Source: Stappia taiwanensis (lineage in GTDB: Bacteria > Pseudomonadota > Alphaproteobacteria > Rhizobiales > Stappiaceae). From it: 64,000 bases of DNA. Below the pieces are notes generated by a model. That model did no database searches, had not been told where the DNA came from, and worked only from the letters and a program-made list of their open reading frames with translations. The first letter of the stretch is position 1. The number at the start of each line of letters is the position of its first letter. Location: the NCBI RefSeq assembly GCF_014635285.1, contig NZ_BMCR01000004.1, positions 310,001 through 374,000 of the forward strand, given 5' to 3'. Both the position numbers and the translations under genes were made by a program. Shown piece after piece: positions 18,652-28,448 of this stretch.

Positions 18652-19371
18652 ATGCAGGATGTTGCGCCGCAGCTTCGCGGCAACCTCAAATCCGCCGTAG
18701 CGGAAACCATCGCACTGCGAATTCTCGACGGAACCTATCCGCCGGGCACCACGCTCCCCACCGAAGTGGACCTGCTCGCCGACCTCGGTGTCAGCCGCAC
18801 CTGCCTGCGCGAAGCCTTGCAGACGCTGGTCGGCAAGGGGCTGATCACCTCCCGGCCGAAGCACGGCACCAGTGTGCGCCCGGCGGTCGACTGGAACTAT
18901 CTCGATGACCAGATGCTGCACTGGCGCCGCAAGGTGGTGCCGCAGCATCAGATCCTGGACGAGCTTCTCAGCATCCGCGACCTGGTCGAACCGGAGGCCG
19001 CCGCCCTTTCGGCGGAGCACGCCAGCCCGCAGGACCTCGCCGATCTGCGCGAGGCGCTGGAGACCATGAGCTCCGCCGCCGGCGGACGCACCCAGGCGAC
19101 ACTCGATGCCGATGTGCGGTTTCACCGGCTGCTTCTGGCCGCCAGCGGCAATGCGCTGATGTCCGGTCTTGGCGCCTGCATCGAGAACGCCTTGCGCGCC
19201 TCGATCGTCGTCACCTCCGATCCGCGCATCACCGACCCGATCGCTCTCGATCAGCATCGGCTGGTGCTGGAGGCGGTAGAGGCTGGCGACGCGGACCGCG
19301 CGCGCGCGCAAATGCGCAAACTGATCGACATGACCCGCGTGCTGCTGCAGCGCGCCCGCACACTCACCTGA
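18652..19371 (+). CDS. GntR-family (FadR/FCD) transcriptional regulator
   Basis: The 239-residue protein has an N-terminal winged helix (GTYPPGTTLPTEVDLLADLG, SRTCLREALQTLVGKGLI) followed by a WNYLDDQMLHWRR linker typical of DgoR/sugar-acid-type members and an FCD domain with DADVRFHRLLLAASGN and LDQHRLVLEAV metal-site histidines. The start at 18652 is preferred for family length, though ATG 18598 is in frame. It faces the peptide-transporter operon across the 37-bp dyad and may regulate it. The WNYLDDQ signature suggests a sugar-acid ligand, but no such pathway is adjacent, so the effector is unknown. Confidence 0.8.
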   Translation: MQDVAPQLRGNLKSAVAETIALRILDGTYPPGTTLPTEVDLLADLGVSRTCLREALQTLVGKGLITSRPKHGTSVRPAVDWNYLDDQMLHWRRKVVPQHQILDELLSIRDLVEPEAAALSAEHASPQDLADLREALETMSSAAGGRTQATLDADVRFHRLLLAASGNALMSGLGACIENALRASIVVTSDPRITDPIALDQHRLVLEAVEAGDADRARAQMRKLIDMTRVLLQRARTLT

Positions 19372-19452
19372 CGCTCTGCGTCCGTTTCATCCACCGTATG
19401 CCGGAGCCGGTTCCCGCTTCGGTCATCTTTCAGGGTTTCAATCGGCTCGTTC

Positions 19453-21264
19453 ATGGCGCCTCCCGTTCTGCATCTTCGCGACATCTCCCTCACCTTCGGC
19501 GGCACGCCGCTGCTTACAGGCGCAGAAATCCAGGTCGGAGAAGGCGACCGGATCGGCCTTGTCGGCCGCAATGGCTGCGGCAAGTCCACTCTGCTGAAAA
19601 TCGCCGCCGGTCTGATCGAGGCCGACGGCGGTGAACGCTTCGTACAGCCGGGGCGCACCATCCGCTATCTGCCGCAAGAGCCGGATCTCAGCCGCTACGA
19701 CAGCGTCCTCGACTATGCCAGCGGCGGGCTTGCCCCCGGCGACGACCCGTACCGGGCGCAATACCTGCTGGAGGTGCTGGGGCTGACCGGGGCGGAGGAT
19801 CCGCGCACCCTGTCAGGCGGCGAGAAGCGCCGGGCGGCGCTCGCCCGTACCCTGGCGCCGGAACCCGACATTCTGCTGCTCGACGAGCCGACCAACCACC
19901 TTGACCTGCCGGCCATCGAATGGCTGGAAGGCGAAATCGCTTCGATGCGCTCGGCACTGGTGCTGATCAGCCATGACCGCCGCTTCCTCGCCGATCTGAC
20001 CCGGGCGACCGTCTGGCTCGACCGGGGCACCTCGCGGCGGCTCGACAAGGGCTTTGCCCATTTCGAGGCCTGGCGCGACGAGGTGTTCGAGCAGGAGGAG
20101 CGGGACCAGGCCAAGCTCGCGCAGAAGATCAAGCGCGAGGAACACTGGATGACCTATGGGGTCACCGCCCGGCGCAAGCGCAACATGCGCCGGGTGCGCG
20201 AACTCGCCGATCTCAGGAGCCAGAAGAAGGCCCATCGCGGACCGCAAGGGAGCGTGACGCTGACCGTCGGCGAAGCGGAGACCTCCGGCAAGCGGGTGAT
20301 GGAAGCGCGCGGCATCAGCAAGGACTTCGGCGCCGGACCGGTCGTGCGCGACTTCTCCACGCGGGTCCTGCGCGGCGACCGGGTCGGCCTCGTCGGCCCG
20401 AATGGCGCCGGCAAGACCACCTTGCTGAAACTGCTGACCGGCGCGCTCCAGCCCGACGAAGGCACCGTCATTCTCGGCACCGCGCTGGAAATGGTGACCA
20501 TGGATCAGGCGCGGGAGTCGCTGAAGGATGACGACACCGTCGCCGGCGTGCTGACCGGCGGGGGCGGCGACATGGTCACCCTGCCCTCTGGCACCCGCCA
20601 TGTGATGTCCTACATGAAGGACTTCCTGTTCGCGCCCGAACAGGCGCGCACGCCGGTTGCCGCTCTTTCCGGCGGCGAGCGCGGCCGCCTGATGCTGGCC
20701 CGGGCGCTGGCCCACCCGTCGAACCTTCTGGTGCTCGACGAACCGACCAACGATCTCGATCTGGAAACCCTCGACCTGTTGCAGGAGATGCTGGCGGATT
20801 ACGCCGGCACCGTGCTTCTGGTCAGCCACGACCGCGACTTCCTCGACCGGGTGGCGACGTCGGTGATCTTCGCCGAGGGCGATGGGCGCTGGACCGAATA
20901 CGCCGGCGGCTATTCCGACATGGTCGCCCAGCGCGGCGCCGGCGTCGCCGCCCGCAAGGCAGCCTCCTCCGCGCCGGCGAAAACGGCCACGAAACCGCGC
21001 CCGCAAGAAGAAAAGCCGAAGAAGAAGGCCCGCCTCAGCTTCACCCAACAGCATCAGTTGAAGACCCTGCCCGGCGAGATCGACGCGCTCACCAGCCGCA
21101 TCGCCACCATGCAGGGCGAGCTTGAGGACCCTGACCTTTTTGCCCGCGACCCAAAGCGCTTCGACAAGCTGATGGCCGAGATTTCCAAGGCGCAGGACAA
21201 GCTGGCGGAGGCGGAGGAAACCTGGCTGGAGTTGGAAATGCTGGCCGAAGGCGACGGCGACTGA
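19453..21264 (+). CDS. uup: ABC-F family ATPase, Uup type
   Basis: The 603-residue soluble protein has two ABC ATPase domains (Walker A GRNGCGKSTLL near residue 38 and GPNGAGKTTLL near 318; signatures LSGGEKRRAALART and LSGGERGRLMLARA; LDEPTNHLDLPA and LDEPTNDLDLET). The domains are joined by a charged helical linker and followed by a Lys-rich segment and a C-terminal coiled coil (about residues 535-600) that binds DNA in Uup. ABC-F proteins act on ribosomes or, for Uup, influence transposon excision and branched DNA intermediates. It has no membrane domains. It probably forms its own unit, ending at the hairpin shared with the convergent gene. Confidence 0.87.
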   Translation: MAPPVLHLRDISLTFGGTPLLTGAEIQVGEGDRIGLVGRNGCGKSTLLKIAAGLIEADGGERFVQPGRTIRYLPQEPDLSRYDSVLDYASGGLAPGDDPYRAQYLLEVLGLTGAEDPRTLSGGEKRRAALARTLAPEPDILLLDEPTNHLDLPAIEWLEGEIASMRSALVLISHDRRFLADLTRATVWLDRGTSRRLDKGFAHFEAWRDEVFEQEERDQAKLAQKIKREEHWMTYGVTARRKRNMRRVRELADLRSQKKAHRGPQGSVTLTVGEAETSGKRVMEARGISKDFGAGPVVRDFSTRVLRGDRVGLVGPNGAGKTTLLKLLTGALQPDEGTVILGTALEMVTMDQARESLKDDDTVAGVLTGGGGDMVTLPSGTRHVMSYMKDFLFAPEQARTPVAALSGGERGRLMLARALAHPSNLLVLDEPTNDLDLETLDLLQEMLADYAGTVLLVSHDRDFLDRVATSVIFAEGDGRWTEYAGGYSDMVAQRGAGVAARKAASSAPAKTATKPRPQEEKPKKKARLSFTQQHQLKTLPGEIDALTSRIATMQGELEDPDLFARDPKRFDKLMAEISKAQDKLAEAEETWLELEMLAEGDGD

Positions 21265-21308
21265 AAACCGCCCGCCCGGACTGCAACACAGGCCAGAGCA
21301 AGAAACGA

Positions 21309-21332
21309 CCGGACCGCTGACACGCGGTCCGG
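21309..21332. terminator. bidirectional hairpin between convergent genes
   Basis: CCGGACCGC (21309-21317) and GCGGTCCGG (21324-21332) form a perfect 9-bp stem with a 6-nt loop between the convergent uup and GDYXXLXY genes. It has no T-tract. Confidence 0.5.
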
Positions 21333-21338
21333 CATTCA

Positions 21339-21890
21339 TCAGAAGGCACTGTCCTGAAGCAGGACCTTGCCATCGGCGAGAAGGCGCAGCGGCGCCGAGC
21401 GCCCGTCCGCGCTGACGGCCACCACCAGCCGCATGGTGCTACTGTCAATCTGCTCGATCTCGCGGCCCCGCCCCTCCGGCACGAAGAACGCATCGAGCCC
21501 ATAGTCGATGAGAACGCGGTTTCCCGCCGCAATCCGCCGCACGGTTCCGTTCAGGGCGATGCGCCCGGCGGCGGGAGGCGTGCGGAGCAGGTCCACCGCA
21601 CGATAGATGCCGTCCGCATCCGGCTCCACCACGGTCCAAACGCGGTCACCGGCCTGAAGGTTCTCGGGGCTCCCGACCACGGAGACGTCCACCTCACCAA
21701 TCGCGGGATTGAGGATCACATAGTCGCCGCGCAGCAGATCGCGCGGATCGACCGGCCGCAGGGCCAGCGTCACCTCCGCTCCGGAATAATGCACCGACAA
21801 CCGGTCGGCGAGCGGCAGGGCGACCAGCAGGAGCTGGATCAGCGCGGCAAGCCCCCAGCGAAGCCAGGGAGAGCGCAAGGCGGTGCTCAT
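21339..21890 (-). CDS. GDYXXLXY domain protein
   Basis: The 183-residue protein has one N-terminal membrane segment (WGLAALIQLLLVALPLA) and the LLRGDYVILNPAIG segment that places it in the GDYXXLXY family, though the last motif position is Asn rather than Tyr. The rest is predicted periplasmic beta structure. Family members almost always follow a DUF2157 membrane protein, as here: its start overlaps the upstream stop by four bases (ATGA). The function is unknown; an envelope role is likely. Confidence 0.8.
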   Translation of the reverse strand: MSTALRSPWLRWGLAALIQLLLVALPLADRLSVHYSGAEVTLALRPVDPRDLLRGDYVILNPAIGEVDVSVVGSPENLQAGDRVWTVVEPDADGIYRAVDLLRTPPAAGRIALNGTVRRIAAGNRVLIDYGLDAFFVPEGRGREIEQIDSSTMRLVVAVSADGRSAPLRLLADGKVLLQDSAF

Positions 21891-23236
21891 GTCCGCTCCT
21901 CCAGCTTGGCCGCCGCCCGGCGACGCATCATCATCCGCGCGCTGACAAAGGCCACCGCAACCATCACCAGGCCGGCGACCAGGAAGAACGCCGACTGCCC
22001 CAGGAGCGAGCCGATGGTCTCGTGCAGCAGCAAAAGCAGCAAAATGGCGAGCCAGAGATTGCCCGCCACGGTCCAGGCCCCGACCGAAAGATAGACGCCA
22101 AGGGCGCTGACGGAGATCAGCGCCGCGCAGGCAATGGCGGCATGCAGCACCGTGGCCGTGGGCAACACCAGAAACAGCAGCGGCCCGGCAAGGTTCAACA
22201 AGGCAACGATGCAGACCGCCCGCCGCGCCTTCGTGTCGGCGCCACCGGCCAGCATCAGCCCGCAGCCAACGAGGGCCGCCGCCAGCATGAGCAGCACCGG
22301 CAGCAGATCGAAGATCACCGCAGCATCGAGCGCCAGCGGATCGCTCCGGCCGTCGAACAGCACGGCGGAGATGGTCAGGATGCTGGAAATCGACAACAGC
22401 ATGATGCCGCTGTTCTGCATCAGCCCGGCGAACAGCGGCAGGCCAGCCAGCATGGAGTGCTGGCGCCCCAGCACTAGCCCACCGCGCAGCAGCGTGCCCC
22501 AGACGGCGAGCGCGGCGGCAACAGCAGCAATCGCCAGCAAATATGGCCCCTCGTCATGGATCGACGGGATCCACCAGGCCGCCACCCAGCCATAGACCGC
22601 CACCCCTTGCACCAGAACCGCCACGCGGCCGGCGAAAGAGGAGAAGCGCAGGACATGCAGAAGGCAGGCGACAAACAGCGCCGCCGAGGTCCAGAAGATC
22701 GACATGAGCTCCGCCGCCGGATCTTCCCACCAGGGAATGGCGGCAAGCGCGGCGATGGCGGCAATCACCAGCGCACCGCGCGATCCGGTCAGCCAGGCGG
22801 CAGCGAGCGCCCCCAGCGACACCAGCAGGGCACCGCCTTCCCAGTCGGCAGGCAGGTGATAGATCTGCCCGATCAGCGCAATGCCCGAAATGAAGACGAG
22901 CGTTGCGAACATGGTGGCCACATCCGCCGCCCATTTGCGCCCCCGGCTCGCCAGCACTCCGGCGAGGCCATGCGCAGCGGCAATCGCCGCGAAGATGCCG
23001 ACCAGTTTCGCCACGCGCGGAATGCCGTCCCAGTTGGCGGCCACGAAGGCGGCAATCGACAGGGCCAGAAAGATGACGCCGATTGCGCCGAGCAGCATCG
23101 GCACCCGCATTCCGGCGGTCGCCCGTCCGGCGATATCGGCGCGTAGCAGCCCCGCCGTCTCGGCGCTGATCAGCCCCTCGCCGGTCCAGCGTGCCAGATC
23201 CGTCTCGATCCTCTTCCGATATCTCGTTTCAAACAT
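21887..23236 (-). CDS. DUF2157 polytopic membrane protein
   Basis: The 449-residue protein begins with a short soluble region (about 40 residues, including WTGEGLISAETAGLLRADI), then about twelve or more hydrophobic segments. The N-terminal segment and GVIFLALSIAAFVAANWDGI are typical of DUF2157. It is translationally coupled to the GDYXXLXY gene. The function is unknown in the family. The start at 23236 (MFETRYRKRIETD) is the only Met upstream of the domain. Confidence 0.82.
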   Translation of the reverse strand: MFETRYRKRIETDLARWTGEGLISAETAGLLRADIAGRATAGMRVPMLLGAIGVIFLALSIAAFVAANWDGIPRVAKLVGIFAAIAAAHGLAGVLASRGRKWAADVATMFATLVFISGIALIGQIYHLPADWEGGALLVSLGALAAAWLTGSRGALVIAAIAALAAIPWWEDPAAELMSIFWTSAALFVACLLHVLRFSSFAGRVAVLVQGVAVYGWVAAWWIPSIHDEGPYLLAIAAVAAALAVWGTLLRGGLVLGRQHSMLAGLPLFAGLMQNSGIMLLSISSILTISAVLFDGRSDPLALDAAVIFDLLPVLLMLAAALVGCGLMLAGGADTKARRAVCIVALLNLAGPLLFLVLPTATVLHAAIACAALISVSALGVYLSVGAWTVAGNLWLAILLLLLLHETIGSLLGQSAFFLVAGLVMVAVAFVSARMMMRRRAAAKLEERT

Positions 23237-23302
23237 CTTCCCTGCCTGCCGGCGTTGGGGCCGTGCCGCTCCGCTTCGACGTTTCGGGAAACGTGCGAAG
23301 GA

Positions 23303-24817
23303 TCAGCGAAGCCACTGCAAAGCGTACCAGATACACGCCGCCAGCGCCCCGGTCGAGGGAACCGTCACCAGCCAGGCGGTGACGATGGTCAGCACATGGG
23401 CGCGGCGCACCAGCTTGCGGCGGCGCAGATCCGCCGGCTCCGCCTCCCTGAGCACACCGCGTTCATCGAAGGGCGCGCGGCGCCGGACGGCCTTCTGCAA
23501 CCGGTCCCGGTTCATGAACCATTCGCGATAGAAGCCGACGCCGAACACCGCGCCGACCGCGATATGGGTGGAGGACACCGGCAGACCAAGCCCGCTTGCC
23601 ATCAGCACCGTGATCCCGGTGGCCAGCGCCACGCAAAACGCCCGGATCGGGTTCAGCCGGGTAATGCGCTCACCGACCATGCGCACGAGGCGCGGTCCGA
23701 ACAGCAGGAGACCGAAGGAGATCCCCGCCGCGCCGACGAGCAACACCGGAAACAGGAGGCCGGAGCCGGATTGCCCGGCCGCCGCCCCCGCCAGACCGTT
23801 TGTGCCGCCAAGTGCCCCGACGATGGCCGCGACCGGGCCGACCGCATTGGCCACATCATTGGCACCATGGGCAAAGGAGAGGATCGCCGCCGCCAGGATC
23901 AGCGGCCAGCGAAACAGATAGCGCAGCGACTGATTGCGGTTGTCCAGCCCTTCCGCCGCCCGCGCCACCATCGGAGCGGTCAGGGTCGCCGTCAGACCAG
24001 CCGCCGCCAGCCCGGTTGCCACAACCGCCGGCAGGGGAATGCTCGCTCCCGGAATGCCGATGGCCAGCAGATAGACCGCGAACACCCCAACCATCACGCC
24101 AAACAGCACCGGCACCCAGCATTTCGCGGCGGCAATCTTGTCTTCCCGGTAGATGATCCGATCCTTGATCAGCGCCAGGCACAGGGCGGCGATCAGAGCC
24201 CCGAGCAACGGCGAGGCCATCCAGCTTACAGCGATCGCGGCGATGGTGTGCCAGTCGAGCGCCACCGCCCCGGCGGTGGCCAACGCCGCACCGAAAACGC
24301 CACCGACCACCGCATGGGTGGTGGAGACCGGCGCCCGCAGGATGGTCGCCAGATTGATCCAGAGCGCCGAAGCGACCAGCGCCGCCATCATCGCCAGCGG
24401 AAAGTCCGCCGGATCGGCGAACATGGACGGATTGACGATGCGCGCGGAAATGGTGGTCACCACTTCCCGGCCGGCGATCAGAGCGCCCGCGCTTTCGCAC
24501 AGGGCAGCCAGCAGCAGCGCACTGCCCATGGAGAGCACCCGCGCGCCCACCGCCGGGCCGACATTGTTGGCCACATCGTTCGCACCGATATTCAGCGCCA
24601 GGTAGCCACCAACGGCGATGGCCGCCGCGATCAGCAGCCAGTTCGGGTTACTCTGAAAAACAAGCGCGGCAACGCCGGCGCAGACCAGAAGGAACGCCAA
24701 CCCCGTCGCCTGCGCCACGCGCGAACGCGACAGGAAGGTGGTCGCCTCCTCCACATAGGTGAATTTTTCCAGATCCTTGTCGAGGGTCGTGGTCGATGGC
24801 GGGCGAAAGACATTCAT
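23303..24817 (-). CDS. inorganic phosphate transporter, PiT family
   Basis: The 504-residue inner-membrane protein has the duplicated PiT signature, GANDVANNVGPAVGA in the N-terminal half and HGANDVANAVGPVAA in the C-terminal half, plus two PVSTTHAVVGG/PVSSTHIAVGA motifs. It would couple phosphate (as metal phosphate) uptake to the proton gradient. The start at 24817 is chosen over an upstream in-frame Met that adds an arginine-rich stretch. It lacks a neighbouring PhoU-like gene, which often accompanies PiT transporters. Confidence 0.9.
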   Translation of the reverse strand: MNVFRPPSTTTLDKDLEKFTYVEEATTFLSRSRVAQATGLAFLLVCAGVAALVFQSNPNWLLIAAAIAVGGYLALNIGANDVANNVGPAVGARVLSMGSALLLAALCESAGALIAGREVVTTISARIVNPSMFADPADFPLAMMAALVASALWINLATILRAPVSTTHAVVGGVFGAALATAGAVALDWHTIAAIAVSWMASPLLGALIAALCLALIKDRIIYREDKIAAAKCWVPVLFGVMVGVFAVYLLAIGIPGASIPLPAVVATGLAAAGLTATLTAPMVARAAEGLDNRNQSLRYLFRWPLILAAAILSFAHGANDVANAVGPVAAIVGALGGTNGLAGAAAGQSGSGLLFPVLLVGAAGISFGLLLFGPRLVRMVGERITRLNPIRAFCVALATGITVLMASGLGLPVSSTHIAVGAVFGVGFYREWFMNRDRLQKAVRRRAPFDERGVLREAEPADLRRRKLVRRAHVLTIVTAWLVTVPSTGALAACIWYALQWLR

Positions 24818-24886
24818 GATCACCGTCCGCCTCTCACGTTCCCCACACAGCACTGCCCATCGTCAGTCTGGGCTGCGTCCGAGGCA

Positions 24887-25438
24887 TCATGATGACAGAT
24901 CGGCCGTGGAGATCATGCGCAGCAGCGCGGAAAGTTCGGGCTCGTGGACACGCTGGGCCGCCTCTTCCGGCGAGAACCAGCGCATCTCCCGCTGCCCCTT
25001 CTCCGGGAAGTTGTCCGCCTGCGAGGTCACCCGCAACGGAAAGACCGACACGCGCACACGGCGGTCGAAGCCATTGTCGAGGCGCTTGTTGTAGCCGTAG
25101 CTGCCCATGGCCTTCTCGCTCATGGTGCCGACCATACCGACCTCTTCCCAGGCCTCCTCCGCCGCCGACTGGCTCAGCGTGCGCCGCTTCTGCGGCCATC
25201 CCTTGGGCAATACCCAGCGCCCGGTATCACGGCTCGTTGCGAGCAGCACCTCGACCTGACCGGACGGCATCCGTCGCCAGGGCAACGCCGCCACCTGCAC
25301 GGCCGGCGGCTTGCCACCAAGCCACAGGCGCACCAATTCGATGGCGCGGCCAAAGCGCATGGACAGAGTCGGGACGGGTGTGCTCGTCAGGGCCAAGATA
25401 CCCGGACCTCCTTTCTGGTTTCCAAGAGAGATCGACAA
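24887..25438 (-). CDS. Nudix hydrolase
   Basis: The 183-residue protein contains a Nudix fold with the box GWPQKRRTLSQSAAEEAWEE at about residues 79-98, close to the consensus GX5EX7REUXEEXGU, though the first acidic position is Thr and the REU arginine is Glu-like. The surrounding segment resembles the diphosphoinositol/diadenosine polyphosphate group (WVLPKGWP). It would hydrolyse a nucleoside diphosphate-linked metabolite. The substrate cannot be predicted. It stands 69 bp upstream of the phosphate transporter on the same strand. Confidence 0.82.
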   Translation of the reverse strand: MSISLGNQKGGPGILALTSTPVPTLSMRFGRAIELVRLWLGGKPPAVQVAALPWRRMPSGQVEVLLATSRDTGRWVLPKGWPQKRRTLSQSAAEEAWEEVGMVGTMSEKAMGSYGYNKRLDNGFDRRVRVSVFPLRVTSQADNFPEKGQREMRWFSPEEAAQRVHEPELSALLRMISTADLSS

Positions 25439-25561
25439 ACAGAATCGCGGCGTCTCAAATATTCGCCGGCGAACATTCTAAGTAGTCGCGTTCGCCCCGC
25501 ATTGCAAGAAAAAGCGCACAAATTACGCCTTTTTCCGCGAATACGTCAGAAACGTGGCAAT

Positions 25562-25583
25562 CCCGCCTCTTTTCCGAGGCGGG
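25562..25583 (-). terminator. hairpin after prfC
   Basis: CCCGCCTC (25562-25569) and GAGGCGGG (25576-25583) form a perfect 8-bp stem 14 bp beyond the prfC stop. The flanking sequence on the minus strand has no T-run, so termination efficiency is uncertain. Confidence 0.45.
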
Positions 25584-25597
25584 AGCCAACGTTGCTG

Positions 25598-27229
25598 TCA
25601 GTCCGGCGTATGAACAATTTCTCGCGTTTCCCGGAAGCGGATCTCCGGATTCTTTTCACCTACATAAGAGACTTCCCAGGCGTTCTTGAACAGGAACACC
25701 GGGCGGTCGTCGCGATCATAGGCAAGACTGCCCCGGCTGGCATCGAGAAAGCGGCGCAACACCTGGTCGTCGTCGCACTCGATCCAACGGGCGGTGTTGT
25801 ATTGCACGGCATCGAAGCCGATTTCCGTCTGGTACTCGACCTTCAGCCGGTCGATCACCACATCGAGCTGCAGCACGCCGACGACACCGACGATCCAGTT
25901 GGAACCGATGCTCGGCTTGAAGATCTGCACCAGCCCTTCCTCGGCCAGGTCCTCCAGGCCCTGGCGCATCTGCTTCACCCGCATGGTGTCGCTCAGCCGC
26001 ACCCGCCTCAGCACCTCCGGTGCGAAAGCCGGCAGGCCGGTAACGTGAATCTCCTCGCCCTCCGTCAGGGTGTCGCCAACCCGCAACTGGCCGTGGTTGG
26101 GCACCCCGATGACATCGCCGGGATAGGCGGTTTCGGCGATCTCGCGTTCTTCGGCGAAGAAGAAGATCGGCGCGGATACGGCGATGGTCTTGCCGGCGCG
26201 TACGTGCTTCAGCTTCATGCCACGCTTGAAGGTGCCAGAGCACAGCCGGACGAAGGCGATCCGATCCCGGTGCTTGGGATCCATGTTGGCCTGCACCTTG
26301 AAGACGAAGCCGGACACCTTCGGCTCATCGGGACGAATGACGCGGGCGGTGGCCGGCTGGGCATGGGGCGCCGGGCCGAATTCGGCGATGAACTCGATGA
26401 TTTCCTCAATGCCGTAGTCGCGCAGCGCCGAGCCGAAGAACACCGGCGTCATGTGGCCCTCAAGGAACGCCTCGCGGTCGAATTCCGGATAGGCCTCGGC
26501 GCCCAGTTCGACGTTCTCCTCCAGCTCGGCCATCACATTGGCGAAGACCGTGTCCGTCAGCACCGGATCCTCAAGACCCGACACCTCGCGTACGCTGTCG
26601 AAGCGCTGGCCACGTCCCTCGCTGGAGGTGAGAAAGCGCTTGTTGCGCCAGTCGTAGACACCAAAGAAGTCCGAGCCCATGCCCACCGGCCAGGTCATCG
26701 GCGTGACGTCGAGCGCCAGCGCCTCCTGGATCTCGTCCAGCGCCTCCAGCGGATGGCGGCCCTCCCGGTCGATCTTGTTGACGAAGGTGATGATCGGGAT
26801 ATCGCGCAAGCGGCAGACCTCGAACAGCTTGCGGGTCTGCGTCTCGATGCCCTTGGCCGCGTCGATCACCATGATCGCCGCGTCAACGGCGGTCAGCGTG
26901 CGGTAGGTGTCCTCGGAAAAGTCCTCGTGGCCCGGCGTGTCGAGCAGGTTGAAGGTGATGCCGCCGCGCTCGAAGGTCATCACCGAGGAGGACACCGAGA
27001 TGCCGCGCTCCTGCTCGATCTTCATCCAGTCCGAGCGGGCCCGGCGGCGCTCGCCGCGCGCACGCACCTGACCGGCGGCGCGAATGGCGCCCCCCGAAAA
27101 CAAGAGCTTTTCCGTCAGCGTCGTCTTACCCGCATCCGGGTGGGAAATGATCGCGAAGGTGCGCCGCGACAGATAGGGGGCGCTCTTGCCGGGCGCCTCG
27201 GCCGGCTGCGGAAGTTCGCTGAGGCTCAT
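25598..27229 (-). CDS. prfC: peptide chain release factor 3
   Basis: The 543-residue translational GTPase has G1 SHPDAGKTTLTEKLL, G2 region QERGISVSSSV, G3 LLDTPGHEDFSED, and G4 FVNKIDREG, with the RF3-specific domains after residue 280 (MKLKHVRAGKTIAVSAPIFFFAEERE). It recycles RF1/RF2 from ribosomes after termination. The length matches RF3. It stands alone with a 544-bp upstream region. The ATG at 27229 is preceded by CTAAGGAGCAGGC, a good ribosome-binding site. Confidence 0.95.
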   Translation of the reverse strand: MSLSELPQPAEAPGKSAPYLSRRTFAIISHPDAGKTTLTEKLLFSGGAIRAAGQVRARGERRRARSDWMKIEQERGISVSSSVMTFERGGITFNLLDTPGHEDFSEDTYRTLTAVDAAIMVIDAAKGIETQTRKLFEVCRLRDIPIITFVNKIDREGRHPLEALDEIQEALALDVTPMTWPVGMGSDFFGVYDWRNKRFLTSSEGRGQRFDSVREVSGLEDPVLTDTVFANVMAELEENVELGAEAYPEFDREAFLEGHMTPVFFGSALRDYGIEEIIEFIAEFGPAPHAQPATARVIRPDEPKVSGFVFKVQANMDPKHRDRIAFVRLCSGTFKRGMKLKHVRAGKTIAVSAPIFFFAEEREIAETAYPGDVIGVPNHGQLRVGDTLTEGEEIHVTGLPAFAPEVLRRVRLSDTMRVKQMRQGLEDLAEEGLVQIFKPSIGSNWIVGVVGVLQLDVVIDRLKVEYQTEIGFDAVQYNTARWIECDDDQVLRRFLDASRGSLAYDRDDRPVFLFKNAWEVSYVGEKNPEIRFRETREIVHTPD

Positions 27230-27773
27230 GCCTGCTCCTTAGAAATCGACAGCGGCGGCTTGCGCGGGTCCAGCGGACCGGGCTAAAGCTCCGGTCCTTG
27301 CCCGTTACAACCGGCCGGGAGGGACCGGCTCCCCGACCTGCCAGCCGGTTCGATCCCACATCCGCGCCGGCTCATCGCCGCGCCACCCTTTGTTTCGTGC
27401 GCCGGACCCCGGGGCCCGGCTCCATGAATGAAGTCGAAATGGTTTGAGGCGGATTGCTCTTCGTCAAGGAGCGAAAGCTCAGAAAATGTGGTTCATTTTC
27501 AAGACTTTCGCGACGCAGAGGAGGCGCAATCCGGTCAAATCCGAAGGACATGAAAATGACGTTCCCCCGTTTCGTCAGCGCGCTTGATCGGGCCACCAGC
27601 CCGCCCTGCACACCCTTCCTCGCGGGCGTTCGCCATGTTTCATGCCATGTCGGCCTCAGTCATGGAGCCGGACCCTAGTCAAGACCGGCGCAAAATACCA
27701 GTGCCGCGTACGCGCAGCGGCATTCATCAATCGCCAGCTCGCCCCGTCCTTACCCGCAATACCGGATCCGACA
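27230..27773. other. divergent intergenic region (544 bp)
   Basis: It separates prfC from the DUF2585 gene. An inverted repeat pair, CCGGCTCCATGA (27416-27427) and TCATGGAGCCGG (27660-27671), brackets about 230 bp. I see no RNA gene or convincing coding frame. Confidence 0.4.
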
Positions 27774-28343
27774 ATGACCGCTTCCCCTTCCCGGCATCTG
27801 CCGTTTGTCGTTGCCCTCGTGCTGATCGCGGCCACCGCCGCCATTCTGCTGGCCATGGGCCGGGTGCCGATCTGCACCTGCGGCGAGATCAAGCTGTGGA
27901 CCGGCGACGTGATCTCCAGCGACAACTCCCAGCACCTGTCGGACTGGTACACGCCCTCACACATCATCCACGGGATGATCTTCTACGCCCTGTTCCACTA
28001 CACCCTGCCCCGGGTGCCGCTGGGCTGGCGGGCGGTTGGCGCCATCCTCATCGAGGCGGCGTGGGAGATCCTGGAAAACAGCCCGATCATCATCGACCGC
28101 TATCGGGAGGCGACGATTGCCGTCGGGTACGTCGGAGACAGTGTGATCAACTCCGTGGCCGATATCCTGTGGATGCTGGTCGGCTTCTGGCTCGCGGCCA
28201 ATCTGCCCTGGCGCGTCACGCTCGGCCTCGCCCTGGCGATGGAGGCGGTTGCCGCTCTCGTCATCCGCGACAATCTCACCCTCAACATCATCATGCTGCT
28301 GTGGCCAATCGACGGCATCCGGGCGTGGCAATCGGGCCTTTGA
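27774..28343 (+). CDS. DUF2585 (UPF0314) membrane protein
   Basis: The 189-residue protein has four to five predicted membrane segments and conserved DUF2585 features: GRVPICTCGEIKLWTGDVIS, SDNSQHLSDWYTPSHIIHGM and WEILENSPIIIDRYRE. This family is widespread in Alphaproteobacteria with no known function. The start at 27774 follows TCCGACA and opens the first membrane segment. The following glycosyltransferase gene begins 105 bp downstream. Confidence 0.87.
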   Translation: MTASPSRHLPFVVALVLIAATAAILLAMGRVPICTCGEIKLWTGDVISSDNSQHLSDWYTPSHIIHGMIFYALFHYTLPRVPLGWRAVGAILIEAAWEILENSPIIIDRYREATIAVGYVGDSVINSVADILWMLVGFWLAANLPWRVTLGLALAMEAVAALVIRDNLTLNIIMLLWPIDGIRAWQSGL

Positions 28344-28448
28344 CCTCCGGTTGCCACCTTTAACCCGATCAAACCTGGCCGGGCCTTGACACCGCCGACG
28401 CGGACCGCAACCTTCCGCGCCTCACATCCTCAAATCCGCTCGGTCGCC

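Noticed and set aside
24944-27286. 780-codon open frame antisense to prfC and the Nudix gene
   Set aside because: It has no recognisable domain and lies opposite a clear RF3 gene; it is a high-GC antisense shadow.
27416-27671. Inverted 12-bp repeat as ends of an insertion sequence
   Set aside because: No transposase frame lies between the copies and no target duplication is visible.
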